Below are positions 1 to 14,400 of a stretch of DNA of 64,000 nucleotides, piece by piece (position 1 is the stretch's first letter; the number at the start of each line of letters is the position of its first letter). The DNA is from Motacilla alba alba (taxonomy: Eukaryota > Chordata > Aves > Passeriformes > Motacillidae). The notes under the pieces are model-generated. The model searched no databases. It was given only the letters and a program-made list of their open reading frames with translations, and was not told where the DNA came from. Position numbers and translations under genes: made by a program. The DNA is taken from NCBI RefSeq assembly GCF_015832195.1, contig NC_052017.1, forward strand, positions 12,352,790 to 12,416,789. The letters run 5' to 3'.

Positions 1-3000
1 TTCTTTTGAAAGGTGGTTAATCAATCTACCTCGTTAGTGTCAGTGTAGATCCATAGGACTTAGCACTTTTTAAAAGCATTTACATCTCTGAACAGACTTG
101 TTTGGTACCCAAGCTCATGCAACTTCATTGGCCTTAATTAAGTGAATTTTATAGTAATATTCTGTCCCTTCATATAAAAATAAAATTAACAACTATCTTG
201 AATGTTTATCACAACTTACCAAGAACTGATTTCAAGAAGATTTTTTAAATGCTGCACTGCTATTAAAGTCTTATCTTGCTACAAGAAAAATTATGCATTT
301 AGTAGCTGGATTTTGAAAACACGACTTTGCATTCAAATTTAGTCATTAAAAGTTTTCAGCTTTTCTTCCTATTCTTAAATTAGAACAGATCAGTGTGATC
401 TTAGTTACATCACAGAACAGCTCTCTCTGAGGCCTAAGCAAGGAATGTTGATCTCATTTGGAAATTTTATTTGTCAATAACAGGTAAGCAAGTCTCTAAG
501 TATGTTCACTTGAATCTAATAATAGAAAACATTTGCAAGTCAAGACGCACTTATCAGCAAAGCTTGCAAAGTGTTCACCAGCTTTTTTGTCCCTTTGTTT
601 ATTGCCAATACAGCATCAAATGCTGCTTCTGACAGATAAAAAAATGACACATAGAGTACCTCTGTGTAAGAAATTCATAAAAGCTGAACTATTTTTAATT
701 GAGGAATAAATAAGTATGTTAAAAATTAACATAGATTGTTCTTACATCTAAAGGGTTATTTTAAATACATCAACTGGACAAAAATATAGCTGCAGTGAAG
801 AATATTTCTTCTGAGTAGGAAGTGTTTTGCACAGATTGTTGGTTTAAATAATTTTCAATACTGAAAATAGAAAAGGGGGAAAATCAGTGAAACACAGTTA
901 ATCTTTAAAGCTATTTTGCTAATCTGCTGTATTTCCCTCTACACTATCTGCATTCTCAATATAACCTGCATGTGGTTCAGTGCAGTCCTTAGCATGTCTG
1001 AGATTGTCAGTGTTTATGATGTCATGCTACAATTTACCAAATATGGAAGTTTTTTAAGCATCTTGCCTCATGCTTAACTGAATATGGCAAAAATCAACAT
1101 TATCATTGATCCATTTTAAGCAAAAATAATACACTTTGCATGTTAAAATAAAAAGAATCACATGAAAAAAAGTCTCACTGTCATTAAATCTAATGTGAAT
1201 AATAATTTCCTTCCGGGCACTAACATTCTCAAAAGGTCCGTTGTTGCTTCTTAAGGTGACCTGAAAGTATTTGTCATGGCTTTTTCTATGAGACTTAAAA
1301 CAATAACTTCAGAAACAGATTGAATGAGAGGCCTAGTCAAGAAAGCTGTCTTTCTTGGAAAAATACAGGTTTTCTTCTTAATTTGAAGAAAATCAAAATT
1401 ACATCTCCATGTAACAAAAATGTTTCTGAGGGGAAAGCCAAAATCTACCTAAATTGTAAAAAAAAAAAAGAAAAAAAAATCTGCGATGTTTATTTCACTA
1501 TTGATGTAGAGTATAAATTAAGGCCTCAGAAGAAGAGGGAAAGTGCATCTTTCAATTCGGCAGCCTTGGCATCAGAAGAAAGTGCTATATTGTTCTTCAC
1601 ACAAACCGTCCCCATTAGAGCTCAAGATGTTCTTTTCCTTTTAATCCTCATTTGTACCCCTTAGCCATTTGTTTGGAATTAAATTAGCTGCAATTTGGAA
1701 AATGTGGATGAAAGGTAGTGCATTGAGTAGATATCACATGTTTCCTGAATAGTGCCTGTTCTGCCTCTTTCACAGCCATTCATTGTGCCTGAAAGGGTGT
1801 AGTGTGTGAATTGTTGGACTGTCACTCTGCAGTGAAGTCTAGTAGCCAGTATTACCATGGAAACAGCAGGAAAAAGACAATTAACAAAATGGTTCTGATG
1901 TTCCTTATTTCTTGGGGGAAGGGGTGTTCATTAGTGATTTTTTTTTTGTTTTCTTTTGTTATTTTCCCAAAAGAAACACAGAGGTAAGGGAGGAATATTC
2001 TTGTTAAATTAGATATTGTCATCACTGCAGGCCTCGTAAAGCAACAGAAATGTGTGTTTGTGCAATAAAATGTGAGCTCTTAAGTGTTGTCTAGTCTTAT
2101 TCCTCCCTTTCCCATCACAGAAAAGAGGTCTCAAAATATTCTTAGGTGAGCGACTGTTAATGAGCAGAGCCTGTGAGTTTAACCCTCACACATTCATTGG
2201 ACTTTTAATTAGTCCCTCTCAGAATCACTCCTATGACAGAAACACAATATACGCCTGAGAGGGGTTTAAACCAAAAGGGGGCTCTCTTTAGATTTTTAGC
2301 AATAGTTTAAAATCAAATAAGTTGGAGGGAAGGGCTGTGGGCTGCTGTAAAAGGCAGATTTTTCTGCCTGAAGGACATTCCAGTGCAGGGGTCCAGCTAT
2401 AATTTCACGTCAGTCAGGTTCACATTCTGCATCCAGAAATGCATCAAACAAAAGGGGGAAACTCAGGCTCTTAAATACACTTCTGCATATAAAATTGTTA
2501 TTTCCCCCTAACAGTGTTACTAGCCTTCACAAATTGTAGTTAAAGGAAAAAAAAAAAAAAAAACCCTGATGCAAATTCTATGCTAAATTCTTATGTCAAA
2601 CTTTCCCAAAAGACTGAACTCCAGGTAGTGCTCATGTCACACAGATGCAGGGGCTTCAGAAAAAAAAGACTCTCCTCCCTGCTTATACAGATGCAGTCAA
2701 GAGAAGTACCAGCCTCATTTTCATTTATTGATCCTTTCCATTCCATGAGCAATAAACATTGCAGAAAAACTGATGAACATTGTGATTAGACAAACCCTGC
2801 TTCTTTATGCTTAATGGCAACAAAATTGCATGTGCTACTGGTAGGTTTCTCTACTAATATACTAAAAAAGACATTCAGTTATCTACAGTGTTTGCTAAAC
2901 ACACCCTGGTAAATCTATTTCGTAATATATATTGTCTGTTGTTGGAACAGATCTGTCCTGTCTTGTGCATTTGAATAGCACTTATGCCTTTGGGAACAAG

Positions 3001-6000
3001 GACTACTGGATCTCTAGACTGCACTGAGCAGTTATTAAACTATAAGAATAGTTGGCTTGTTTTGGTTTGGTTTTTTTTTTAAGGAGGAGGTTGCTGTAAA
3101 GTCCTACATTAGCTCTCTGAATAGCAATATGGAAAAGAAGTTTACTTGCTTTGTTGCCTATCAAAATGAATTATTTACAGGAGTGTGTTGTATTTGAAGA
3201 AAGGTGAACAGTGCAGGAATAAAATGACAGAACACATACTAAGGACATAGTGTAGAGATTTGGGATGAGTTAAAAGCAAAAGGAGAATAACAAGTGGAAA
3301 GAAATTAGATGGAAAGCCTTGGTCACTGTTTGTCTGCCCTAGGTAAATACAACAGACCTCTAGAGCAGTAGAGGGCAAGCCTAGGGAACAGAAGCTGAAG
3401 GCATGCCCTGACTCAAAGGACATACTCCAGCAGCATTCAAGTAGATGGCTAATAGGGGAAAAGCAGGAAAAGAAGGAGAACAAAAGTTGAAGCAGTCATT
3501 AGGTTATCTGATTAATATAACACTGTATAACCTCAGATTTAAATCAGTGAAGTAGAAAGATGAAGGGAAGACATGGACATTTTTTTAAAGCATAGCAGTG
3601 AATTTATGTAATGTTTTGCATTACTAGCTTTCAGGAGAATCAACACGCATGCAACTGTAAGTGGAATTTAGTACTGAGGAAGTACTTGTTTCTGGTTTAG
3701 TTTTTTTTGTGTCTGATTAAGGAATTTTCCATAGTCTTTGAGCTCTGACCTAGCAGCCTTACAGCAATGTTGTTAATACCAGTCATGAAATAGGCTGTTG
3801 TTGATGAAATGAATGAGGAATCTTGGGTTTAGATTATAACACAGATATCAGCAGAAACCCAAGAAATGCAAAGAAGTTCAAACTCTTTACTTAAGAGATA
3901 AACCATTCTATGACAGGCTTTTTCCCCCACTTTCCTTCACTGTCATTATGATTCCAACAATGCTCCATTCACTCCCACAAACTGTTTTACTTTAATTATT
4001 GGTTGAGGTAATTGGTGTTTTCATTGGGCTCAGCATGTTCTGTGCTTTACTTAGTCCTTAGCATTAACACTAATGCACTTGGAATCCAATACTTTGTAGG
4101 TTTTCCTGGGGTTTAACTTCTTCAGGAGCAAAGCACAGGCTTTGCCATCTTACTTAAAGATCACACAATCCAAATGATAAGGAAGGAGAGAAACAGCGTC
4201 AGGTAAAAGTCTGAATAGTTGTCATAAGGTTGCTTTAGCTCCAGTCAAACAAATCATGTTTATTTGTTTGCTAAGTAGGCAGGGTAATTAGGGGAAAAGT
4301 AATTAATGAACTTCTCTGGGGCCAGTTATGCCAAAGTATGTCCACATTTTGTGCCTACTTGAATTGTGGACTCAAATTTCCAAAGCATTCATACACATCT
4401 TTTATTTGGGCATATGAGAAAACACATATTTAATCTGGTATGCATGTATGTAGTTATAACTAAATGTGGAAAATTATATGAGATTGCTAAAGCTGACTTT
4501 GTGAAAAGAGCCTTTAGGTTTTTTGATAATTCTACTTTGGCATATGTAAACCTTTCTTTACATCATGGTCTTGAGAGCCTTGATTTTTATTTCTTTAAAC
4601 ATTATTTTGGACTCCAATGAACTCTCAAGCCTCATCAGCAAAATGCTGTCTGAAAGAAATGTTTAGGTAGCTTAGATATCTCAGAATTATTATTGTTTAA
4701 AAAGTCCTGAAAACAAAAAGATAGTTATATTAATGACTTGAAGTATTGTCAGGAAGAATAAAACAGCAAGAACCTTCAGTCTCCTATCATGGCCTCCCAT
4801 GCACATGCTGGAGGTAAAAATTGTGTCAGTTTTAACAACACTTTTATCAACAGAAGCTTCAGGAAACTTCTTCCCTTCAGGTGAGTATCCTCTGCAGGAG
4901 GAAGACCTCAACCAGTCAGTTGGCTCCTGTCAATAGAAGATTAACTAGTGGCAGACAGTTTTCAAAGGAAACTGTAAACTTAAATATGACTTAAACGAAT
5001 TGTCTTCTCCTTTTGCTTTCTTTTTTTTTTTCCCTTCCAAGAACACTGCACATAAAACACTGCATCCTGACATACTCTTCCCTGTTGGAAAAGAACGTTG
5101 CAACTTTCCATGGAAATCTGTGCAGTGGTACCAGTCACATAATAGATGATTTCTTGCAACATTAATTTGCTCATTTTTGTTGCAAGTGGAGCAGCCCATT
5201 TGCTTCCACTGAGGAGGCACAGCATTATTGCTACAGCACCGTCAACTTGGTCATGAAGGAACATGTTCCTTCTACTTTGCATGTTGTACAGCAGACTCCT
5301 CCCAGGCCTAGCCGTGGATGTGTGAGAAAAGTTCTTCATTAGTATTTAAAGTTAAGTTCTCATGGGCACTAAGGCCATTTTTCACTACACAGACACAGGG
5401 AAGTGTCATGATGAGTGATATTTTAAATCTCCTTTATAATGCTAGAAGTAGCCATAATGTGAATTGAAGGTGTTCCCCAAGGGTATGGATGAAACATCAA
5501 ACACAGAGATCTGGCCCGGATCCAAGAGAGGAGCTGATTTTAGAAGGATCACAAAGGTAGTTTTTATGTGTCAGTAGGACATATGTAGGATACTATGTCA
5601 GCAGAAATCTAAAGACTCACTGTCACAATCCTACAGGTAAAAAATAAAAAAATAAAATTAAAAAAAAACCCAACTAATTGGAATTTTGCTAAATATAGAC
5701 CTTATTGTTTGTTTTTGTGGACACATTGCACTAACAGAAAGCATTACCTGTTAAATGTGCTTCCACCATTCTGCAGATTTTTATTCTTTTCTCAAAGAGC
5801 AATGCCGCTTCGAAGCAAAATTCCTATGTACTTATATATTCAATTAAAGAAAAACTGCCTAAACAACAGCTGAGTTCATAATTGTTTGATGTCATAAAAA
5901 ACAAACTCCCCAAAGAATAATGAATCAACATCTGTTTTTCCCCCCTTTTTTTCTCTTGGTTCTTCTGGTAGCTGAAGGAATCTTCATTTGGGGCTGCTCG

Positions 6001-7503
6001 AACAATGTTGGGCCAACTTTACACTTGGTGTTAATTTCAGTCAAGTGAGCACTGCAGCACAGGGCTTTAATCTGGTCTCATTATTTTAAACCAATGTTTA
6101 ACTGTGCCACAAACAGTAATGTAAAAAAAAAAAAAAAAAAGAGCTGTAAAACTTTATGGATCCATTCTTCAACCTCCATCTAGTCAAAATCATCCTTTAA
6201 ACAGCCATGATAAATCCACAAGAAATTTAGACCTTCTATAACACTGTATTTAAAGAGTTTGTATTCATTCAATGCTACATTTATGGAGATGAAAAAACTT
6301 CTTATCCAAGCATAAAAACTTTGAGAAACTAAATTTTTAGATCAACATTTGAACCTTGAGGTAATATCTAACTGGAGACTAATACAAATAGATTAACAGA
6401 GATTTGTTCAAAGAACAGAAGACATATGCAATGCCCAAAATTCAAACCATTTAATATGGAAGTATTTTTCTATTTTAAAGTTTTGTTAGTAGTTATTAAG
6501 GGAAAAAAAGAAAATCTTTGCACACTGACATAAAAGCAAAATTGTATCAAGTGACTTTTTAACTTTATCTGGACCTGTACCAGAAAGCACTTTTCATTAT
6601 ATGAAAAAATATGTCTTCAGTCAGGTTTTATATATTCCAGTGGTGGAAACTTTACAGTTCTCTGAAGATCCTTTCCAGTCTTTCCAAGCTTTTTACTGTT
6701 TGGATTTTTTCTGACACCTACTAGGTCTGTTTCTTGATATATTTTGAGCACATTTTTTCCTATCATAGCACTCATAGGCTATTATTTTCCATTGTACAAC
6801 AGTTTGGAAGACTATTTTCCTCACTTCTTCATGCTGGAACCGTTCCTCCATGAATCTCATATTTGGTTCATGATTGAAACTTTCATCTCCTCTCCTGAAG
6901 TAATTAATTTAAATCCTGATCCTTCATTCCATACTGCATAATCAATGATTCCTAAATTGGGCATTTTCTACCAGGCTCTATTCCATTTCATTCCCTTTTT
7001 CTTCAGTCTGCTATTGCCATTTTGAATTCCAGTCCATTTTTTCCAATGTATGTTAAAATTCCTCTCCATTTCATGACACTTGTGGGCTAACCACAGGTTT
7101 CTGTCTACTTAGGTCATTAATAATGGTCTCAGAAGAAGCAAATCTGGACAGACTCCAACAGAACAGCTAATTGTTTGCTTTTGCTTGTCAGTGAATCACT
7201 GATAGATATTCTCTAAGCCAAAAATCCTGACATCCTCCCCTCGGTCATGTGTATCTGAAGACCTACTATTCACAATTGTTGACAATTTCCAGAGGTTTTA
7301 AACACCTTGATATGTTATACCTTCTAAAATCAAGACCTGTGCCTTTACTCTGGTAGTTATGTATTTCATATTAATTACTAGACAGAAGCTTTCAGGCATA
7401 AAAGATCATACTTTTTATTTATTGCTTTGAATACAATTAAACTGCACCAGTGCTTTATGGCCTTGAAAGGAGAGGATGGTGTTTGGTGTTTGCAGAGATT
7501 TGC
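1..7503. other. AT-rich non-coding sequence
   Basis: No gene or clear interspersed repeat is visible. The stretch holds A runs (1459-1480, 2547-2563, 6123-6140), an AT-rich low-complexity patch (5638-5671) and a small 7-bp hairpin (2352-2369). Two mixed-composition segments (about 540-700 and 5960-6120) look like possible conserved elements but cannot be tested here. Confidence 0.6.
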
Positions 7504-7537
7504 TCTTTTTTTTTTCTTTTTTTTTTCTTTTTTTTTA
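7504..7537. repeat. T-rich tract
   Basis: Thirty-odd bases of nearly pure T with single C interruptions. A second such tract lies at 7804-7829. Confidence 0.9.
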
Positions 7538-7973
7538 TACACCAGGGTTCTTATAGCCCAGTAGAGGACTTTGGCTATGAACTTTTATCCTATTTATTGC
7601 TTTTTTATTTATAGAGAAAATTAATGACCTCTCTAGGTACATTAACATAGAGGGAACGTTTGTCAGCAGTTGTTTATTGTGCAGTAGAGAACTTATTTAG
7701 CACATGGCCAGACCTCCACTAGGGAGAAGAGTAAATGAAAAAGGAGGCAGCAACAAGATGATTATGAATACATTGCCAATTTGTAAATTAAAAGCTTTGA
7801 ATCTTTTTTCCTTTTTTTTTCTTTTTTTTAATCCCCTGAAGTGTGGGGCACATGGGCATTTCTAAGTAGATCTGGGCAGGCCTGCAGATAAATCAAAATT
7901 CAGACAAGCAAAAGACCTGGCTTTTCTCCATAAGCAAAAATACAAGCCAAGCTGCCGAAGTTGGCTGCCCATT

Positions 7974-8073
7974 AAAAAAAAAAAAAAAGACAAAAAAAAC
8001 CCCCAAAACAAACAAACAAACAAAAAAAAACAAACCCAAAGCAACAACAACAAAACCCCAAACCAAAACAAAA
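7974..8073. repeat. A-rich low-complexity tract with (CAAA)n
   Basis: About 100 bases made almost only of A and C. It begins with a pure A run, includes perfect CAAA units and a CAA run, and ends in ACCAAAACAAAA. It could be a decayed retrotransposon tail, but no element body is recognisable beside it. The minus-strand frame across it (7862-8119, F/L-rich) is an artefact. Confidence 0.85.
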
Positions 8074-8339
8074 TCCTATGTAAAGGCACATAAATTGAAT
8101 GTGACGAGGAGGAAATCATACCAAAGGATTGTCTTTATTCATGGATGGGAATCTGAGGCAAAGCTTGTAACTCAACAGGATCTCAAATTAAGCTTCCTTT
8201 AAACTAAGCCTAAGTTTAAGTTCTGTAAATTTATATAATTAAAATAGGATAACAGGAACTTTAGTGTCAACAAAATCAGGTCCCAGGAACAAGTAAATCA
8301 GCTCTTTATTGGAATAAACAGTTCTTACACATCCCAGAA

Positions 8340-8420
8340 TTACACCTTTTACAGAAGAGGAAGTTAGAGAGACATAGAAGGATGAAAGAGGAGCCTGTTA
8401 GAGACCTGATAATTAAAAGG
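8340..8420 (-). mobile_element. Possible MIR-like fragment
   Basis: The stretch 'CCTTTTACAGAAGAGGAAG' followed by 'TTAGAGAGACATAGAAGG' resembles the reverse complement of the MIR core and 3' region (TTTTACAGATGAGGAA...GCACAGAGAGG). The match is limited to about 40 bases and could be chance. Confidence 0.28.
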
Positions 8421-11400
8421 GTCTTTTTCAAACACAAACAGAAGATTATGATTGAGTTAAAGAAATAGCAGTGCTTATATATGCACTTATTATCAAGAAA
8501 GGTTCTTGTATTTAAGTAAAACAACACTTATGAAGAAAAATAAGATGGGCTATACACAGAAATATTTTCAAAGCACAGTGTTGTTCATGGATTCCCATAA
8601 AAAAATTGTGGCTGTTTAGAAGTGTTTCTTTTAAATTATCATGGACCAAATCAGAGACTAGAACTGAAATGTAGCCACACTCTGAGAGATAGTGGCAATG
8701 GAGGCTGCTGTTGTTTATGCGTGCTGTTCACATTTACTCTGCAAATGTATAGTTCAGTTTAATTAGCATGTGATTGAAAAGTGTTGACGTCTTGTGTTCT
8801 GTGTTGCTAAAGGGATTTCTTCAAACTGGGGAATATGTAAATTCCTTGAAGAATTGTTTATACTACAAGAATGGCTTTTAAGTAATTTTGATGACAAGAA
8901 TTAAAGTAGGCAGTCAACATAGTTATTTTGAGGATTTAATATAGTTGTGAACACAAGAGTGTAAATAACTTTTGCAAGGAGCCGAAGCAGACTGTGAAAA
9001 CATCTGTACAAATTTTTTATTTTTTAATTTTCTTTTAGTTTATGGAACAGTAGAGTTTAATTGCAGCTTTTTTTCCTTCTCATTTCTGGCAGCTTAAAGT
9101 AAGATGAATAAATAAAAAAAAAAGCAACCTCTCCTTCGAAGCTCTGAGTATAATTTAAAACAGAAAAGATTTTAAAATTTCTGTGTGATTCTTCTCTGGA
9201 CTATAAAAACAGTAAATGTCTGTAGCTTCATTTGTTTCACAAAGTATATTTCTGATTCGTTGTGGTTTTATAGGAGTAAAATATGGATTAAACTGTAAAT
9301 CATACTTCTTTGAAGACTGCATATTTTAATTGTCTGTATGGCAGAGGCAAAGTATTGTCAAAGGCTTGCATAGTTCAGAAAACTCTAGAAATATATAGAC
9401 ATTGAAATTTCCACTCCACAGAAAGACTTGCAGCTTCAGAATCAATTTTATTTTGAACCAGAGGGAAAGAAAAATTAAAATGTTAGAATGACATGGGTTT
9501 TGGGCTTGTATGTTGAAAAAAAAAAGTTCTTGAAGAATGAAAAATGTAAAAAAAAAAGTTATCATGAGAATGTAAAATATTTTTTTCTGTTTATTTTCAA
9601 ACTGGAAATTAAATAAATAATGATTGGAGGGTTCTTTAGTTCTGTTGTAATGTACAGATGTTGATAATCATGAGTTGTATGGGAGCATGCAAGAGCTGGT
9701 GGCAGCAGCTGCAGGATCAAGGTACACAGCAGAGTTTGAGGAGGTTGCTGGCAAGCCTTCCTCACTTGTGAGGGTGACTTCTTCACTTGTCCACAACACT
9801 GACCCACCAAGGTCCCAAAATTATCTCAGTGGAGGCTTGTACCTTTTTAGGCAGAAGATTATGTTCTGATAAGGATTAATCTAAACTGAAGCGTGCATCT
9901 AGCTTAGGCCTGCTAAAAATTCGAGTCACAAGGTCTAAGACAGCTTCCTAAGCTTCCTTAGGACAATGCACAATCATTTATCTGTTTTAGCCAGATGCTT
10001 ATGATAGAAAGGATTTTTTTTCTTCACATTAGATCTATCTGCTGAGGGATTTGGATCAATAGATGCTGTACTTTTATGCAGGTAAAACTAGGTGAATTTA
10101 AACTCCCTTTAAATGTCAGAATAAGCCACATAGAGGAGAAAATCCCTTTTTGGTGTATTAGCCAGATAATAATCCTTTGAATCCATTGTGTTCATTGTGT
10201 CACATCGCCCTAATTGATGATGCTGTTGAACAAAACTTCTTTTTCCTCAAAAGCAAAGTTAACCTACTCCACCAAACTACACATTATACCTGCTAAGTAC
10301 TATATTTGCCAGGCCCTGATCTTTTCTTTGGAATACCTCTGAATGTCCTTCTGCTTATCAGGTAAAGTTCCTGCCACGGAGGTACAGTGAACTGCAAGAG
10401 AGATGAGTTCTATCACCAGTCTTTTCTCCCATTTCCATCAATAGAAACACTGTTGGATGTTCTTCAATAATTCTTCTCACCAGTCTTGTGGTTTTAGATA
10501 AAACTTCAGTACAATCACAACTAGCACTACTCCTTCTGAACAAAGGGCAGTTCAAGGATTGGAAAAATTAACACCTTGATGTCTTATTATGAGAACATAA
10601 ATCAGACTGTGATAAAGGAGAGGGGGAAAGATATGGTAAAGTAAGGAAAGCAGAAAGACTGCAAAATACATCAGCTTCCTCAACTAGTTCTAGAAAATGT
10701 GAACCAGAAAACCAAGGAGATCCAGCCCTGCAAAATCAATTAAAACGTCTATTGACTCAAGTGGGGCCACATCACAGTCTCTTTTTATCCTTAAACCTTG
10801 GAGAGATACCAGAATAAGACAACTGCCTAACCACATGAAAGAAACCTCTGCTCAACCAAGCCCAAGATTAATTTTTAATCAAGGAATTTTGGCAAATACT
10901 TAAGTTACCCTGTATCTCTTATCTGAGAGGCATATAATGAATAACTTAGCAGGTGATAAATAACTGTTCGAGGGTGAAAATCTATCCAAGTGCAGACAGA
11001 ATTTTGTTATAATTTTATCAATATCTTAGAAACAAAGATAGACACAACCAGCCAGTCGCAATAGAAACAATAAGAAAGAAAAATAATGCTTTTTGTATTT
11101 GCAGTTCCATTTTCTTTTTTTCACATGGAACATTACTCTTTATGGATTGCAATACCCTCCTTAGAAGCAATGAAATCCCATCTGACATTTTACGGACATT
11201 AGCTTGGCTTCCAAAGGCATTTCTTAAAACTGCAAGCTTTGTATGTCCAGTTCTTGGGGTTAATACTTCATATAAAATATACAGAATAATTCCTGGGCTT
11301 TTCAATATATATTGAATTCATGAGGTTTGGAAAGTGAGGAAGGAAAGAAATCCTGCCATTAATCTTTACTGTTGATCATTCTGACATGTCAGGTTTTAAA

Positions 11401-14400
11401 ACTGGTAGATGAAAGTCCAAAGATGATTTAAAAAGCAGGTTGACTTTTATTAATTTATTGAAGAAAGATAATCTTTTCTCTTCAGCATCAACCAGCATAA
11501 TCAGGTGGTTTTGCTTTTCTTTCAACTATTCTAAGACATAAACTATGTCTGCTAGGGAACATAGTCACCCATACACTGGTTCCCAAAAGGAATGGAAATT
11601 CAGTGCTATTTCAGTGTGCTGCAGGGATTGGCTTGATCATGGCTGCCTTATTGAATTAAACAGGACTCATATGTAGGACTGAACAAACCATAATATTTTT
11701 TTGTACTACAGAAGTATTCAGCCAAACTACTGGTTCCCTCTGAATAGAAGTAAATAAAATTTAAATTTAGAGTTTCATCATAATATCAGCTTTTGTACCT
11801 GTACAACAGGAACAGATGGAGTATGGGAAAAATTTGAAGTGTTAATTGATTTTGTTTGAATCCTGTTACCCTCTGTTTGGTGTGAATTGTTGAGTTGTCA
11901 AAACATTAAGTTATATAAGGAATGGAGCAGAGAATAAACAAAAAATTTCATTCTATTGATATCAGAGGTGTATCTCCAGTTAATATAGAATCTTCACACT
12001 AGTTATCCCATCTCAGACTGCTAAAAACTAAGCAGAAAAAAAAAAGACTACTAAAAATTAAAGAAAAATCCTGTTTTCTGAAAATAAAATTAGTTTTGTT
12101 TTTCTTAAGAATAAGGTAAAAATACAGAATTTCTTTGAAATTTGTGGAGTTTAAATATTTAGGTGCATTTAAATAGGCTGAGAAAACAAATGTACAGGAA
12201 CATGAGCAGTATCTTGGGGTTTGATAATTACTGCCCAAAACAATAAAAGGAGTGTTTATCTTTGTGCTTCACAAACATAACTACTTGAAATTAAGATCTA
12301 ATGTGGGGGAAGAGATAATGTGCTGCTCCAGTGAAGCCATGTCACCTTCTCCATAAGGACATGGTATAGAGAATTTATGTGGATAAGGCTTAGGAATGAT
12401 GGAGTAAGATCCTATATAGAAATTCCTGTGTTTACATGTACCTAGGAAAATATCAGTGGGACAAAACAAGGCACATGGGAAACTCCCATAACCCCTGACT
12501 GCATCCTATGGATCATGTATTTGATCACATGAAGATCAGATTATAATCTGAAATAAAACATAATGTCTCCACAGGATTACATGGATACATGGATTTTTCT
12601 CCTGTCAAAAACACTCACACACTGAAGGCAGGAAGAATAAAAGAAAGTGATAATTAACCAGGCTGAGATGAACACCTCTTCCACTGTCATGTCTAACTTC
12701 AATGCAATGCATTGTTCCTTTAACTAAATATTAGAAACCAGATTTTAGGCCACAATTTAGCTCAAAACTTTCTCTAATTAAAAATAGTTTCCCTTCAGGA
12801 AACTGACCTTCTAGCTAAAGTTATTTTACCTCTACAATAATACTTCTGACCTTTAATAAAAAACATAAATGTTTTTTTACACCATAAGCAAGTCATGAAA
12901 TACTGAAGGTAGAAATCAATAACAGAATTTGAGAAAAACCATTCTTTCTTCTGTATTTCATCAAAGTAGAATAGAAAAATACTGCAACAACTGGGCAAAA
13001 ATGTGGATTAAAAACCCACTGTCAGAACCGCCTCAACATCTACTGCACAATATGAAGCAGAAGTCTTTGCAAGATAGCAAATCAGATGACCCTACCTTAG
13101 CAAAACTAACCCAAGAAACAAGCACAATCAGTTGAACCTTATGCACATAAATTTTTAAGGGGTGAATAAGAACAAGTTCAGGAACTTTTGTTGGTTTTGT
13201 TGTTGTTTAAAATATTTCTTATTGTTTGCAGGCATATAAATATCAGAAGTATCTGGGGTTTTGTAATATTTCTTGAATTACCCCTTTCCATTGTGAGATT
13301 TTTTAATATTATTCATTTTAACTCAAATGAACAAAGATTATGAAATCTGCTGGCAATTTGCTTGTTACCATGACTGAGATCATATGTTTGAATTAACTTT
13401 TGGATAACTAGCTTTATTTTTTCCCCCTCTGGAAAATGCAAGATGAGTAACCTGTGGATCCAAATTATATGGGAAATTCCGGCTTTGGGGACACTGGTTG
13501 GTTCATAGAAATTTATGGAAAAAAGAACCATTACAAATCAGCAAGTATTTGTCAATTTTGGGGGGGTTTAATCCTAGTTCTGCATGTAGAAAAAAAATGC
13601 ATTAATTCAATGGTAAGGACTGTTCCTTTTCTCCCTGATTGTATCTTTTATTCTTGAATCTTTTCCTTTGCAATGGATCTGTACATTGCTCACACGACAT
13701 AATGATATCCAGACCTTGCAACAGCAGATGAAGAACAGTGTACATGGTTGAAATAATCCTGGAAGCAGCTGGAATTGCTTAAGGCATTTAATAAATAAAT
13801 ACAGAATAAATACTCAAAAACTTTCTATTACAGTGACTCTGAAAGAAAAGAAGGTGAAGAATCCAAGGAAGCAGGTCATATAATGCAGCCTGTGCTGGAA
13901 ATACACATTAGATAATCTGCTGTTTATTAGCATTTGTTCTACTACCTCTCTCCCACAACAGCCAGCCACAGCTATTTTATGATTCACTCACTTTCTCTAG
14001 TGGCAGCTCTACCCTGGACTTAGAAAAAGCTACATTGGCCATAAAACTCATATACCATGACTCAAGGTACATGCAAGGGATTCCCATGTTTTACAAACAC
14101 ATGAGAAATTTATTTATTTTCTAAAGGAAGAAGGATAAACTGTGTAATTCATAGCCTTATTCAAGAGTATTGTGACCACCTGGCATTATGATAAGACAAA
14201 TAAATTAAAAAGCTATTTTTTTCTTTTGTAATGGCCTTGTGAAGTCACCCGGTTTAGAATTTTTCTTTTTAAACATCCATTTAAATAGTGGTATTTTATA
14301 AAATGTCACAGCACTTACTTTAGTATCTGTAATATATTGGTGGATAAGAAAGACAATCATTAAACTTTTCAGTGATATAGGGGGCTTTGCTTTTATGTTA

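Noticed and set aside
3895..3920. 'ACCATTCTATGACAGG' resembling a CR1 terminus
   Set aside because: The preceding bases do not match the CR1 3' end, so a 10-base match is not enough.
4854..4884. CAG|GTGAGT donor preceded by an AACAG acceptor-like site
   Set aside because: The implied exon would be under 30 nt and the acceptor has a poor pyrimidine tract.
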